DNA of 45,059 nt from Candidatus Pacearchaeota archaeon (GCA_017609405.1 JAFCDZ010000005.1:1-45059); one strand, 5' to 3'; counted from the stretch's first letter, positions 8,970 to 18,828 are shown. Notes: generated by a model from the letters alone, not told the origin. Program-made: numbers and translations.

Positions 8970-9251
8970 AGCAATTAAAATTGTAAGGGTAATAAATCAA
9001 ACTCATGAAGAACAAGGGAGAATTGATAGGGTTTCTAGATTAATTGAGATAGTCCAAGAAGTTGTCGGAGAAGCTCCTTTTCATGTTAGTAAATTTTGGA
9101 TTTCCTTTTCTCGTTAGGGTATTGAGATTCTTCCTAAGAGTACAACCTTCTAAGTTTGTGTAAAAAAAGAGAAACTTATAGTTTAGCTTTAGGGGTTGCT
9201 CAAAGATGTGAAGAAGAAACCGAAGAAGAATATGAATTAGTGCAGGATTAT
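8970..9251 (+). pseudogene. Unassigned degenerate coding remnant
   Basis: Protein-like stretches in two frames: AIKIVRVINQTHEEQGRIDRVSRLIEIVQEVVGEAPF... then KKRETYSLALGVAQRCEEETEEEYELVQDYSRFENS*, separated by stops. Confidence 0.3.
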
Positions 9252-9312
9252 TCAAGGTTTGAAAACTCCTAACAATAAAAGCATTTTTATATCTTTTTTT
9301 CTATCTCTTTAT

Positions 9313-10113
9313 ATGAAAAAGAGGGAACTTTTCAATAGAATCTTAAAGGATATAAAGAATATAAAGATCCAAGGAGCTACTAATGTAGCAAAAGCAGCAC
9401 TAAGAGCATATTATCTTTTCCCAGAAGAGAAAAATAAAATAATCTCTGTTAGACCAACAGAGCCTTTATTATTTAATGTTCTAGAGCAGGCAAAAACAAA
9501 ATCCTACTCCGAGATACTTAAACACTTCAAGATTGTTCAAGAAAAAATAAATAAATATGTCTATAAATTAATTAAGAATGGAGATGTTATTATGACCCAT
9601 TGTCATTCATCCACTGTTGTTAATGCTTTAATTTATGCAAAGAAAAAAGGAAAAAAATTTGAGGTTTATAATACTGAAACAAGACCTCTTTTTCAAGGGA
9701 GGCTAACTGCAAAAGAATTAAGAAAAGCAGGAATTAAGGTGACTCAATTTGTTGATTCTGCAATTGATATTGCTTTATTAAAAGAACAAGGAACAAAAAA
9801 AGTAAATAAGGTTTTTATTGGTTCTGATGCTATTCTTAAAAAAGGAATTATCAATAAGGTTGGCTCAGCAGTTATAGCAAAACTTTCTAAAAAATATAAG
9901 ATACCCTTTTATGTTGTTGCAGATTCTTGGAAATTCTTTCCAAAACCTATTAAACTTGAGAAGAGAACTGGAAACGAAATTTGGAAAAACAGACCCTTTG
10001 GTATAAAAATAATTAATCCTGCTTTTGAATTTGTTCATAAAAAATATATTACTGCACTTATATCTGAATTAGGAATTCTAAACTTCAAAGATTTTCTAAA
10101 AAAAGTTAACTAA
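9313..10113 (+). CDS. eIF2B alpha/beta/delta family; likely ribose-1,5-bisphosphate isomerase
   Basis: GDVIMTHCHSSTVVNALIYAKKKGKKFEVYNTETRPLFQGR, FIGSDAI, IPFYVVADSWKF. Confidence 0.85.
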   Translation: MKKRELFNRILKDIKNIKIQGATNVAKAALRAYYLFPEEKNKIISVRPTEPLLFNVLEQAKTKSYSEILKHFKIVQEKINKYVYKLIKNGDVIMTHCHSSTVVNALIYAKKKGKKFEVYNTETRPLFQGRLTAKELRKAGIKVTQFVDSAIDIALLKEQGTKKVNKVFIGSDAILKKGIINKVGSAVIAKLSKKYKIPFYVVADSWKFFPKPIKLEKRTGNEIWKNRPFGIKIINPAFEFVHKKYITALISELGILNFKDFLKKVN

Positions 10114-10474
10114 TTCTTTTTATTAGTTTTTCTAATTGTTCATCTGTCAAACTTAAGATTACCATTAGCTCTTCTTTTGCATTGCTTATTCTTTTTAACT
10201 GCTCTTCAATTAATCTCTTTACCTCTTCTTTATTTTTTTTAATAAAGATTCCCTTACCAATATTAACAAAAAAAGAGTCCTCTTCTACAACCTTTGTTCT
10301 AAAATAAACCCCTCCCCCATAATTTGATAGCAACTCTCCCTTGATTTCATCTAATCCTTTTTTTAACTCATTTAATTGTTCTTCTTCTTGAGCAATCTCT
10401 TTTAATTTTTCTTTTATTTGTTCTGATTGCTGTTGCAATATTTGAACCCTTAGATTATCTTCTTCCTTGCTCAT
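10106..10474 (-). CDS. Prefoldin alpha-like subunit
   Basis: Coiled coil flanking VVEEDSFFVNIGKGIFIKKN, typical of alpha-class prefoldins. Confidence 0.7.
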   Translation of the reverse strand: MSKEEDNLRVQILQQQSEQIKEKLKEIAQEEEQLNELKKGLDEIKGELLSNYGGGVYFRTKVVEEDSFFVNIGKGIFIKKNKEEVKRLIEEQLKRISNAKEELMVILSLTDEQLEKLIKRIS

Positions 10475-11010
10475 TCTAACCTCAACAATTTTCTAAATAT
10501 GCTTCCAAAGAAGATGCTTGCAAGAATGTAAAAAACAATCCAATTAAAATAATTAAATATAAGAGGGTTTCCTTTTGAAACAAAAAATTCATCTAACCAT
10601 CTAAATAATAAAATCATAAAGACAATAGAATACATGCTCGACTTTAAGCTTAATTCCATCATTTTAAATGAAATAGGGAATAATTCTTTTTGAAGTTCCA
10701 TCATCTTTTCCCTATCTTCTCTGTATCTTTTTATTTCTTCTTCAATTTTTTTTCTTTCTTTTTTTAATTCTTTCATATATTTCTGGTCAACAGTGTATTT
10801 TTGTAAAATTGTCACAAACAAAGTAAGAACAATAACCAAAAGAGTCATTCCAAGAGATATATTCCATTCTAATAGAGGAGCTATTGTTGGGTTTAATATA
10901 AAATTTGCAATTTGTTTTATTATCGGAACGTAATTCCAAATAAAAAAAATACCAAACGAGATTATGTTTAATAATATCAACATTTTTAAGGTCTTATTTT
11001 TCTTTTCCAT
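10471..11010 (-). CDS. EMC3/TMCO1 (DUF106) YidC-like membrane protein
   Basis: TM plus charged coiled coil plus TMs; directly downstream of secY, a usual archaeal order. Confidence 0.8.
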   Translation of the reverse strand: MEKKNKTLKMLILLNIISFGIFFIWNYVPIIKQIANFILNPTIAPLLEWNISLGMTLLVIVLTLFVTILQKYTVDQKYMKELKKERKKIEEEIKRYREDREKMMELQKELFPISFKMMELSLKSSMYSIVFMILLFRWLDEFFVSKGNPLIFNYFNWIVFYILASIFFGSIFRKLLRLE

Positions 11011-11011
11011 C

Positions 11012-12481
11012 TTATTGTTTCATAAATTTTCTTATTGCTGGATGCATATCAACAGCATGTTGTTGTGCAATTTCTTCATATAATTTATAGATTATCATTA
11101 CTGCTAATAATATTCCAGTACCTGAACTAAGAGCCCCAAATAAGTCAGTAAATGAAGCAAGAAGCCCAATACCAATACCCCCCATAATAGTTAGAGGCAT
11201 AATATATCTATCTAATATGCTCTCTAAGACCCTTTCATCTTTCCTGAATCCCGATAATCCCAAACCACTTGACGCAATCTTATGTGCTTGGCTAGCAGCG
11301 TCCATTCCTGATGTTTTTACCCATAATACTGCAAATAGTGTTGATAATATAATAAAAGTAAGAATGTGGAAAAAACCTCTTAAGAGATCCGTAGATGTTA
11401 ATGAGCCTCTAATAATGCTTTCTAATAAGTTATTATATCCTCCAATCCAATAAGCTAAGCCAGATACAGGTTGCCCTTGGGAAAATCTTCCTAAGAATAA
11501 GAGATATGAAGATATTTTTGAAATTCCTGTACAAGATTCTAAACTTCTGTTTATTGTTATTCCATCAATCATACAAGCAGAAGCAGAATTTTCAATTCCC
11601 CCTGCAATAAGTTGAAGGTTAGCAATTAAGGCAGCAGTTAAGATAACAGGAGTTACTGAAGTATAGAAAAAAGCTAAAGGCCACTTAATAGAATACCCTC
11701 TCAATCTGCTATATGATAAAGGTATTTCTACTTTTAATGATTGTGCCCATACAACAAGGAGGTAAATCACAATAGTTGAAGCAACAGTTGCTGCAGCAGA
11801 TAAAAAACCAGTTATATTCGGAGGGTTTGTAATTAAGGACTGTATCATAACAAGGATTCTACCAGAGCATCCAACACTTCCAAAGTTAAGAAGACAGTTC
11901 TGTCCTTGTTGATTGATAAATTGAAATAATCCAGTGAATATTCTCCAAGAGATACCAGCAACAATAAATAAACTAATTCCTGAGCCAAAACCCCATTTTT
12001 GTACAACATCGTCTAAGTAAAATATTATTAGCCCACCAATAATAAGCTGAATCATAACAATACCCTCTAATCCTGGAATAGCTCTTAATCCCCCCATTGA
12101 AACAAGAACAATTGATTCAAAAACAATCAAGAATAAAACTAATATTTTTTGTATACCTGTAAATAATTTTTTCCCTTCTGTTGTAGTTGTATCAATTTCC
12201 AAAATTCCTGAACCAACAAAGAGTTGTAAAATAATTGAGGCTAATACAATTGGTCCAATACCTAAGGTGATTATACTCCCAAAAGAAGTACCTAAGACAA
12301 CTGCAAGGTACTCGAATCTTTGGAGGGTGTTTTCTTCAATCCCAAATAAAGGAGTATTTGCAAAAATAAAGAAAACAATTAGAACAATTAATGTCCATTT
12401 TAATTTTGTATTGAAACTAACTCTATGCTCTTTTGGTCTTGTAACTTCAGGAAGATATGTAAAGATTCTTTTTAAATTCAT
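11012..12481 (-). CDS. secY: Preprotein translocase SecY
   Basis: PEVTRPKEHRVSF..., multi-TM, GFRKDERVLESILDRYIMPLTIMGG. Confidence 0.95.
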   Translation of the reverse strand: MNLKRIFTYLPEVTRPKEHRVSFNTKLKWTLIVLIVFFIFANTPLFGIEENTLQRFEYLAVVLGTSFGSIITLGIGPIVLASIILQLFVGSGILEIDTTTTEGKKLFTGIQKILVLFLIVFESIVLVSMGGLRAIPGLEGIVMIQLIIGGLIIFYLDDVVQKWGFGSGISLFIVAGISWRIFTGLFQFINQQGQNCLLNFGSVGCSGRILVMIQSLITNPPNITGFLSAAATVASTIVIYLLVVWAQSLKVEIPLSYSRLRGYSIKWPLAFFYTSVTPVILTAALIANLQLIAGGIENSASACMIDGITINRSLESCTGISKISSYLLFLGRFSQGQPVSGLAYWIGGYNNLLESIIRGSLTSTDLLRGFFHILTFIILSTLFAVLWVKTSGMDAASQAHKIASSGLGLSGFRKDERVLESILDRYIMPLTIMGGIGIGLLASFTDLFGALSSGTGILLAVMIIYKLYEEIAQQHAVDMHPAIRKFMKQ

Positions 12482-12497
12482 ATTTATTTCTAAAACT

Positions 12498-12950
12498 TTA
12501 TCTTTTTAAATCTTTATTTTCAAGAACAACTTCCCCACCAGCTTTTTTTACTTTTTCAATAGCTGTTCTAGAAGCTTCTTTAACATAGATTATTAATTTC
12601 TCATTAACTTCTCCTTTTCCAAGAAGTTTATAATCTTTTAGATGTATTTCATATCCTTCTTTTGCTTTCTTACCATATTTGTCTAAATTTAATAAGATGT
12701 CTTTTAGGTTAATCTCTTTTTTCTTTTGTTTTTGTGTTCTTTTACTTGTTATTCCTTTTTTCCCAAAATATTTATTTCCAAAAAGACTTAATATCTTTGT
12801 TTTTTTCTGGTCTCCTCTTTTTCCACTACCAGCCATTCCTTTTCCTCCACGATGTCCAGACTTTTTGTGTTTTTTTCTAGCACCCCACCCATGAGTGCCC
12901 ATTTTTCTCCCATGCATTCTTGAACTTTTTTTTCTTTTTTTGATTTTCAT
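12498..12950 (-). CDS. rpl15: Ribosomal protein uL15
   Basis: GTHGWGARKKHKKSGHRGGKGMAGSGKR. Confidence 0.95.
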   Translation of the reverse strand: MKIKKRKKSSRMHGRKMGTHGWGARKKHKKSGHRGGKGMAGSGKRGDQKKTKILSLFGNKYFGKKGITSKRTQKQKKKEINLKDILLNLDKYGKKAKEGYEIHLKDYKLLGKGEVNEKLIIYVKEASRTAIEKVKKAGGEVVLENKDLKR

Positions 12951-12951
12951 T

Positions 12952-13326
12952 TTATAACATCCTTTTTATTAATTTATTTATTTCTTCTTTATTATCTCCT
13001 AAAACTCCCTTTGGATACATTTCTTTTGAATTTATTCCACCTCTTGGGGGGTGAAGTCTGAAAACTAATTTAATCTTTTCCTTCTTTAATTCTTTCATCA
13101 TTTTTTCTGGTTCCTTTCCTCTTTTTTCAATTAATTCTTTTAAAGTTTCTTCATCTATTTTACCATGTGCTACAAATTCCTTTACACTTTTTATCATACC
13201 CATATTAATAGGTTCTTCATTTAAAACAACACAAGAATATTTTCTCTTCAAGCCTAATCTATTTAATGTTTCTTTCCTTCTTTTATCTATACCTACCTGT
13301 CCTTTGATTCTAATTACTGCTATCAT
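12952..13326 (-). CDS. rpl30: Ribosomal protein uL30
   Basis: IAVIRIKGQVGIDKRRKETLNRLGL; archaeal L30 C-terminus RLHPPRGG. Confidence 0.93.
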   Translation of the reverse strand: MIAVIRIKGQVGIDKRRKETLNRLGLKRKYSCVVLNEEPINMGMIKSVKEFVAHGKIDEETLKELIEKRGKEPEKMMKELKKEKIKLVFRLHPPRGGINSKEMYPKGVLGDNKEEINKLIKRML

Positions 13327-14089
13327 TTTTCTTTAAACTACTTGTTTTTTTAAGAGCATCAATACAAGCTCCAACTAAATTGAATGTTGTTCTTTTTTGT
13401 CCAAAAGTTTTACTTCTGACATCTCTTATACCAGCTAATCTTAAAACCTTTTTTAATTCCCCCCCAACAACTAATCCAGTTCCTTGAGGTGCAGGTATTA
13501 GTGTGACTCTAACGCTTCCACATTTTCCTGTTACTTTGAATGGGACAGTGTGTTTTTCTGAGCAAGCACAATCAAAATCTGAACAAGCTCTTTCAACCTT
13601 AAATATATTTAATTTTGCTTTTCTTATTGCCTTATCTCTTGCAGGAAGGGTTTCTCTCCCTTTTCCTTTACCAACACCAATGTGCCCATTTTCATCACCA
13701 ATAACTGCCATGGTTGAAAATGATGGTGAATTTCCTTCTCTTGTTTTTCTTTGGGTTTGTCTCCAAGCCCTCCTTTTTCCCCCACCGAACTTACCTTTTG
13801 ATTGCCCAATATGTATCAGTTCTGACTTAACATCTAAAAGGTAATCTACAATCTCTGGCTCGAAAATTTTTTCTCCTTTTTCAAGGATTTCATCAATATC
13901 TTTAATCTCCCCACTTTTTACTTTTTTACCAAGTTTTGTTTTTGGTTCCCATTCAGCTAATTTTTCTTTCTTTTCCTCTTTTTCTATTTCTTCTTTGCTT
14001 TTCTCTTCTAGCTCTTTTTCCATTTCTTCTTCTAAAACTTCTTCAGCAATTCTTTTTGCATCTGGTTCATCAATTCTTGCTTCACTCAT
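13310..14089 (-). CDS. rps5: Ribosomal protein uS5 with an acidic N-terminal extension
   Basis: GNGHIGVGKGK-like segment, LIPAPQGTGLVVGGELKKVLRLAGIRDVRSKTFG. Confidence 0.94.
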   Translation of the reverse strand: MSEARIDEPDAKRIAEEVLEEEMEKELEEKSKEEIEKEEKKEKLAEWEPKTKLGKKVKSGEIKDIDEILEKGEKIFEPEIVDYLLDVKSELIHIGQSKGKFGGGKRRAWRQTQRKTREGNSPSFSTMAVIGDENGHIGVGKGKGRETLPARDKAIRKAKLNIFKVERACSDFDCACSEKHTVPFKVTGKCGSVRVTLIPAPQGTGLVVGGELKKVLRLAGIRDVRSKTFGQKRTTFNLVGACIDALKKTSSLKKNDSSN

Positions 14090-14573
14090 TTTCTATTTTC
14101 CCCTTTATTTTATTAAAGAATTCTGAAAAATCTTCTTTTAAATGTTTTCCAGTAATTCTATCTTTTGAAGGGAAGATTTCTGCTTTTTCGTTATAACGAA
14201 TTTTTACACCTGAATCAACTAGTCCTTTTAAAAATGCATATATTCTTGATTTCTTTATGTTTCTTATAATACCTATATCTAATATACAATCTTTTTCTCC
14301 AATTTTCTTTCCAAATAAGAGCCCTATCAAGTAACACGCGGGAAGTGTTTTCAAACTTGATGTTTTCTCCTTTGGCCAACCATATTTTAAAAGCTCTTTT
14401 GAGTTTATTCCAGTAATTATTCTATCTTGAGCATCATTACTCTCTACTAATTGAGCAAGAACATACCTATTTGTTTTCCTAAAAACCACTCTTGGAAGGT
14501 TTCCACTAAGCATTTTTAATCTTTTATAGTAGTTTGTTCTATTTTCTCTCCTTCTTCTTTTCGCTACTTTCAT
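14082..14573 (-). CDS. rpl18: Ribosomal protein uL18
   Basis: RRRRENRTNYYKRLKMLSGNLPRVVFRKTNRYVLAQLV. Confidence 0.94.
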   Translation of the reverse strand: MKVAKRRRRENRTNYYKRLKMLSGNLPRVVFRKTNRYVLAQLVESNDAQDRIITGINSKELLKYGWPKEKTSSLKTLPACYLIGLLFGKKIGEKDCILDIGIIRNIKKSRIYAFLKGLVDSGVKIRYNEKAEIFPSKDRITGKHLKEDFSEFFNKIKGKIENE

Positions 14574-14974
14574 TTTTGTTCCTCGAGATACCTTTTTAAT
14601 TGTGCGAGACTATTAAATTTTCTGTTTCTTATTAATTTTCTTATCTTCCAATAGTTTTCTTTCTCAATCTCTCCCTTGTCTTTTAAGTTCTTTAAGTATT
14701 TTCTTAATTTTCTTGTTATTTTTACATACTCTTCTTTTCTCTTTTTGATTTTTTTCTTTATCTTTCCAGGGCCTCTCTTATTTTTTCTTTTTTTAACTTT
14801 TCTTCTTCCTGATTTTTCTTTTATTATTATTGCACCACTCTTTTTTAATTCTCTTATGTCTTTTCTTGTTAAAGACTCTCCTATTTCTTCTAAACTTTCA
14901 GCTAAAAAAACTATTCTCTCTTTTCCAACCCCCAATACTTTTGCTGCTAATTCTTTTTTATTTCTTAGGTTCAT
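14570..14974 (-). CDS. rpl19e: Ribosomal protein eL19
   Basis: NLRNKKELAAKVLGVGKERI, KKSGAIIIKEKSGRRKVKKRKNKRGPGKIKKK. Confidence 0.93.
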   Translation of the reverse strand: MNLRNKKELAAKVLGVGKERIVFLAESLEEIGESLTRKDIRELKKSGAIIIKEKSGRRKVKKRKNKRGPGKIKKKIKKRKEEYVKITRKLRKYLKNLKDKGEIEKENYWKIRKLIRNRKFNSLAQLKRYLEEQK

Positions 14975-15311
14975 TTTCTTTTCCTCTATTTAATATGACA
15001 ACTCCTTTTTTGTCGCACTCTTTAATTATCTCATTTCTTTTCTTTTTTCCCATTTTTTTTATTATAACATAATCTCCTTTTTTTATTTCTCCTAAATCCT
15101 TTATATTTGCTATTTCCTTAATTTCTTTGCCATTTATTTTTCCTCTTTCATCTTTTTTCTTCTTATATCCAACACTAACTATCTTTGGCCTTCCTTTTCT
15201 TTTTTCTCTCATTTTGTTATCTCTTCCAGTAGGCCTTCTCCATACTCTTTTTTTCTTTCTTCTTTTTCCCAATTTAAGATGAAATTTCCATCCTCTTCTT
15301 ATGAACTTCAT
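14958..15311 (-). CDS. rpl32e: Ribosomal protein eL32
   Basis: RRGWKFHLKLGKRRKKKRVWRRPTGRDNKMREKRKGRPKIVSVGY. Confidence 0.92.
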   Translation of the reverse strand: MKFIRRGWKFHLKLGKRRKKKRVWRRPTGRDNKMREKRKGRPKIVSVGYKKKKDERGKINGKEIKEIANIKDLGEIKKGDYVIIKKMGKKKRNEIIKECDKKGVVILNRGKENEPKK

Positions 15312-15856
15312 ATTATTTTCCTTCCTGCTTTACTTATTATGTAAACGCCATCTTGAAAGATTCTCCTATCTCTTCTTTTAATATATGTTGCTTTTTCAAT
15401 TTCTGCTGCAGTTTGACCAACTTTTTCTTTATCTACTCCCTTTAATCTTATTATGTCTCCACCAATAGAGACCTCTATTTCTGAAGGGATTTTTACTTTT
15501 CTTGGTTCTTTTTCTCCAAAGAAGTTCTTTATTAAAAGCTCATTTCCTTCAACAGAAACACTCATTGGAAAATGACTTGAACACACTTTTAATTCATATT
15601 CAAATTTTTCTTGAACTCCTTTGATTAGATTAATTATGTGTTTTTTTAATGTATTACATAATCTTTTTTCTTTTTTTGTTGCTTTCTTTGATGAGATTAC
15701 TATTTTTTTGTCTTCTTTTTTTAATTCAATTTTCTTATTTGGTTTTATCTTTCTCTCAGCTTCCCCTTCTTTTCCTTTTACTTTTATAGAGTCTTCACTA
15801 AGTAAAACCTCTACTTCTTCAGGTATTTCAATTTCTATTAATATGTCTTTTTTCAT
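15308..15856 (-). CDS. rpl6: Ribosomal protein uL6
   Basis: IEIPEEVEVLLSEDSIKVKGKEGE, GVDKEKVGQTAAEIEKATYIKRRDRRIFQDGVYI. Confidence 0.93.
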   Translation of the reverse strand: MKKDILIEIEIPEEVEVLLSEDSIKVKGKEGEAERKIKPNKKIELKKEDKKIVISSKKATKKEKRLCNTLKKHIINLIKGVQEKFEYELKVCSSHFPMSVSVEGNELLIKNFFGEKEPRKVKIPSEIEVSIGGDIIRLKGVDKEKVGQTAAEIEKATYIKRRDRRIFQDGVYIISKAGRKII

Positions 15857-15857
15857 T

Positions 15858-16238
15858 TTACCAGAAATATGCAATTAATACTCCTCCTTTTCCTGATTCT
15901 ATTGCTTCTCTATGAGTCATAAGCCCCTCATTTGTAGAAATAATTATTGTACCAAGGTCTCTTGATGGGAGATATCTCCTAATGTATCTATCCATATTTT
16001 TTTTATTTACATTAAATCTTGGTTTTATTGGTTTGCATTCTACAAGATTTCCAATGCTTACAGAGATTGTTTTTTTATTAACACTGACTTTGTAATTTTT
16101 TATTGCTCCTTCAGCTCTCATTATCTTTAGAATATTTATTAGCATCCGAGATATGAATTTTATCTCTACCTTTTTCTTTTTTGCCCTTACACCATTATAT
16201 ATCATGTTTATCGCATCAGCTATTTTGTCTTGTGCCAT
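15858..16238 (-). CDS. rps8: Ribosomal protein uS8
   Basis: DKIADAINMIYNGVRAKKKKVEI, ISTNEGLMTHREAIESGKGGVLIAYFW. Confidence 0.95.
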   Translation of the reverse strand: MAQDKIADAINMIYNGVRAKKKKVEIKFISRMLINILKIMRAEGAIKNYKVSVNKKTISVSIGNLVECKPIKPRFNVNKKNMDRYIRRYLPSRDLGTIIISTNEGLMTHREAIESGKGGVLIAYFW

Positions 16239-16239
16239 T

Positions 16240-16470
16240 TTAATTATATTTTTTGAAGCCGATTTCTTCAGCTATCTCTCTGAAGCATTGTCGGCAAAAG
16301 TTTAATCCATATTGACTAACATGAGCTCCGAATCTTCCACACCTTTCACATTTTTTTGCAGCAACACCAATTTTTCTCTCTTTTGGTTTATTATGTTTTA
16401 AGAACCTCTTTGCTTTTGCTTTTTTCTTTTCAATTTGTTTCAGTACTTTTCTCCAATCACTTGCAGTCAT
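16240..16470 (-). CDS. rps14: Ribosomal protein uS14 (zinc form, about 30-aa N-terminal extension)
   Basis: CERCGRFGAHVSQYGLNFCRQCFREIAEEIGFKKYN. Confidence 0.94.
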   Translation of the reverse strand: MTASDWRKVLKQIEKKKAKAKRFLKHNKPKERKIGVAAKKCERCGRFGAHVSQYGLNFCRQCFREIAEEIGFKKYN

Positions 16471-16976
16471 TTTCCTATAACCTCCACATTGAAATTTTCT
16501 TTTAGAAAATCAATTATTTCTTCTTTACCTATCTTTTGTCTTGAAGGAATCTTCCCTCTTTTATATTTTTTCTTTTTTACCCTCTTTCCTGCTCTTGTGA
16601 ATACAACAGTTACATCAAACCCTCTTATTCCAATTTCTCTATCATATTCCATACCAGGGATTTCAATATATTCTTCAATTCCAAATGAAAAATGATTCTC
16701 ACTTATTTGTTTTTTCTTTAACTTTCTTCCAATAGCATCAAATAGTTTATTTAATAATTCTTTGATATTTTTTCTAACAGTTAAGACAGCTCCAACCTCT
16801 GCCCCTGCTCTAACATTCCATGAAGGAATTCTTTTTTTTGTTTTCATTTTTGCAGGCTTTCTTCCATCAACAATCTTCTTAAGTAGCAAAACTCCTTTTT
16901 CTAGTTCTTCACCCATACCACCTACACTTAAAACAACCTTCTCTATTTTTATTTCTCTCATATTGTTTTTTTTCAT
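16467..16976 (-). CDS. rpl5: Ribosomal protein uL5
   Basis: IEKVVLSVGGMGEELEKG, IPSWNVRAGAEVGAVLTVR, FGIEEYIEIPGMEYDREIGIRGFDVTVVF. Confidence 0.95.
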   Translation of the reverse strand: MKKNNMREIKIEKVVLSVGGMGEELEKGVLLLKKIVDGRKPAKMKTKKRIPSWNVRAGAEVGAVLTVRKNIKELLNKLFDAIGRKLKKKQISENHFSFGIEEYIEIPGMEYDREIGIRGFDVTVVFTRAGKRVKKKKYKRGKIPSRQKIGKEEIIDFLKENFNVEVIGK

Positions 16977-17620
16977 TTTACTACAATTATATGTTTAATT
17001 AATGCTTTAATATCCTCTCCTTCTTCAGTTGAAATAATACAATAATCTTCATCAATCTTTTTTATTTTTCCTCTCTGTCCAAGGTGTTTTCCTTCAAAAA
17101 CAAGGGCTTTCATACCTTCTTTTGCAGGTATTATCTCTTTTATTTTATTTGCTTCTAAATCAATTATAATAGAATCCCCTACTTTACAATCTTTATCATA
17201 AATGTAGTTTTGCCCACCAAGAAGGTTTAATTGAATTGTTTTATTATCAATCTTTTTCTTATTTTCAATTTTTGCTATTCTTTCTTTAGCTTCATTTTCA
17301 TTTATTTTTTCTAAATCAAATTTTTTATTTTTATTAATTGTCAATCTATAATATTCTTTTATTGAAGGGAATGCTAAAATATCAAATAACATTAGACCTC
17401 TTCTTTCATCATAAACTATTTTATTATTGATTTTTACTTCAATATTATTTAAAATGTATTTTACTTCTTTTCTTTTTCTTGCATATTTTAAAATATCTCG
17501 AATTGCAATAAGCAAGGGAATACCTTGCTCTATTCCTTCTTTCATCACAACTACATATTTTGTTCCTTTCCTCGGTATGGGCCATGTTTTTGGAACTTTA
17601 TTTCTTTTTAGATGCACCAT
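16973..17620 (-). CDS. rps4e: Ribosomal protein eS4
   Basis: HLKRNKVPKTWPIPRKGTKYVV, GLMLFDILAFPSIKEYYRL, C-terminal KOW segment. Confidence 0.94.
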   Translation of the reverse strand: MVHLKRNKVPKTWPIPRKGTKYVVVMKEGIEQGIPLLIAIRDILKYARKRKEVKYILNNIEVKINNKIVYDERRGLMLFDILAFPSIKEYYRLTINKNKKFDLEKINENEAKERIAKIENKKKIDNKTIQLNLLGGQNYIYDKDCKVGDSIIIDLEANKIKEIIPAKEGMKALVFEGKHLGQRGKIKKIDEDYCIISTEEGEDIKALIKHIIVVK

Positions 17621-18014
17621 TTTCTTTCTTTTCCTCCTTGACTTTTATTCTTTTAAATCTTTTTTTATCTTCAGTATATAATTCTATAATTTGTAAATTT
17701 GAAGGTTCTAATTTTATATTCTCTTTTGAACCATCAGCTTTTTTTACTTCAATCCCTTCACATAAAACTTTTTTTTGTTTTAATAAGACTCTCAAAACTT
17801 TTGCTTCTTTTCCTTTGTATTTTCCCCTCATAATCTTTATTTTATCTCCCTTTCTAACAGGAATATTTCTAATTCCATACTTTTTTCTTAATTCTTTTGA
17901 TAAATTTACACTTAGGAATTTTTTTCTAATATGGATTGGAGCTTTTGCTACATATTTTCTCTGTTTTCTTGGTTGCTTGCTTGATTTCCAATGTTTGCTA
18001 AAATCTTTTTTCAT
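17598..18014 (-). CDS. rpl24: Ribosomal protein uL24
   Basis: NIPVRKGDKIKIMRGKYKGKEAKVLRV KOW motif. Confidence 0.94.
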   Translation of the reverse strand: MKKDFSKHWKSSKQPRKQRKYVAKAPIHIRKKFLSVNLSKELRKKYGIRNIPVRKGDKIKIMRGKYKGKEAKVLRVLLKQKKVLCEGIEVKKADGSKENIKLEPSNLQIIELYTEDKKRFKRIKVKEEKKENGASKKK

Positions 18015-18015
18015 T

Positions 18016-18417
18016 TTAATATACAACTGAAGCAATTTTTGCCACTTGTGGCCATCGCTCCATTACCTCCCTTGCAATTACCCCTTTAATTTGAGTTCCT
18101 TTTGGGTTTCCTTTTTCATCTTTTAAGATAATTATTGCATTATCTTCAAACATTATTCTCTCTCCATTTTTTCTTCTATAAGGCCTTCTCTGCCTTACAA
18201 CAACACCATCAAATACTTTTCCTTTCATATCTGGAACCCCTTTTCTTACAGATACTTTCACCCAATCAGCTATCTTTGCACAGACTTGTTTACCTTTTTT
18301 TGCTTTGTATTTCTTTACTCCTATTAGTTTCACTATCTTTGCTCCGCTATTGTCTGCAACTTCTACTAATGCTCCTAAATTTAGTCCTGCAGTTCCTTTT
18401 GCATTTATTGCTTTCAT
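18016..18417 (-). CDS. rpl14: Ribosomal protein uL14
   Basis: LVEVADNSGAKIVKLIGVKKY, GVVVRQRRPYRRKNGERIMFEDNAIIILKD. Confidence 0.96.
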   Translation of the reverse strand: MKAINAKGTAGLNLGALVEVADNSGAKIVKLIGVKKYKAKKGKQVCAKIADWVKVSVRKGVPDMKGKVFDGVVVRQRRPYRRKNGERIMFEDNAIIILKDEKGNPKGTQIKGVIAREVMERWPQVAKIASVVY

Positions 18418-18827
18418 TATTTGCCCCCTCCCTTTATCTTTTTAATTACAACATGGTGGATTATCTTACTTAGAGGTCTACACTCTTGAACCTGTATTAG
18501 GTCTCCGATGTTAATGTCATCTTCCATACATTTTGGAAGCCTTGCGTGAATTCTTGTTTTATTCTTTAAAAATCTCTCATATTTTCTTATATAAACAGAC
18601 CTTTCAAATTCTATAGCAATTCTTTTAGGGAATTTTCGTGTAACAATCCCTTCAAAAATTCTCCCTCTTGCTTTTAATTTTCCATGAATAGGACAATCTC
18701 TATCTTCACATACTTCTTTTTTAGTTTCTTTCTTTTCTTCAGTTTCTTTTTCTAAAGGAACTCTTTCTTCAGTTTCTTTTTTTAAAGAAACTTTCTTTTT
18801 TTCTTTTGTTTGTTTTTTTTCTGCCAT
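18417..18827 (-). CDS. rps17: Ribosomal protein uS17 with a repeat-bearing charged N-terminal extension
   Basis: Core CPIHGKLKARGRIFEGIVTRKFPKRIAIEFERSVYIRKYERF; extension MAEKKQTKEKKKVSLKKETEERVPLEKETEEKKETKKE. Confidence 0.94.
   Translation of the reverse strand: MAEKKQTKEKKKVSLKKETEERVPLEKETEEKKETKKEVCEDRDCPIHGKLKARGRIFEGIVTRKFPKRIAIEFERSVYIRKYERFLKNKTRIHARLPKCMEDDINIGDLIQVQECRPLSKIIHHVVIKKIKGGGK
18735..18794. repeat. Two 30-nt coding repeats in uS17
   Basis: ttcttcagtttctttttctaaaggaactct then ttcttcagtttctttttttaaagaaacttt. Confidence 0.85.
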
Positions 18828-18828
18828 T

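Noticed and set aside
9040-9255. Minus-strand 71-aa ORF
   Set aside because: No recognisable features; the opposite strand shows a better protein-like relic.
13503-13844. Antisense ORFs over the ribosomal genes (e.g. 13503-13844, 14676-14993, 17560-18030, 18135-18473, 22265-22597)
   Set aside because: They are mirrors of Lys/Glu-rich genes giving Phe/Leu/Ser-rich translations, opposite well-identified ribosomal proteins.
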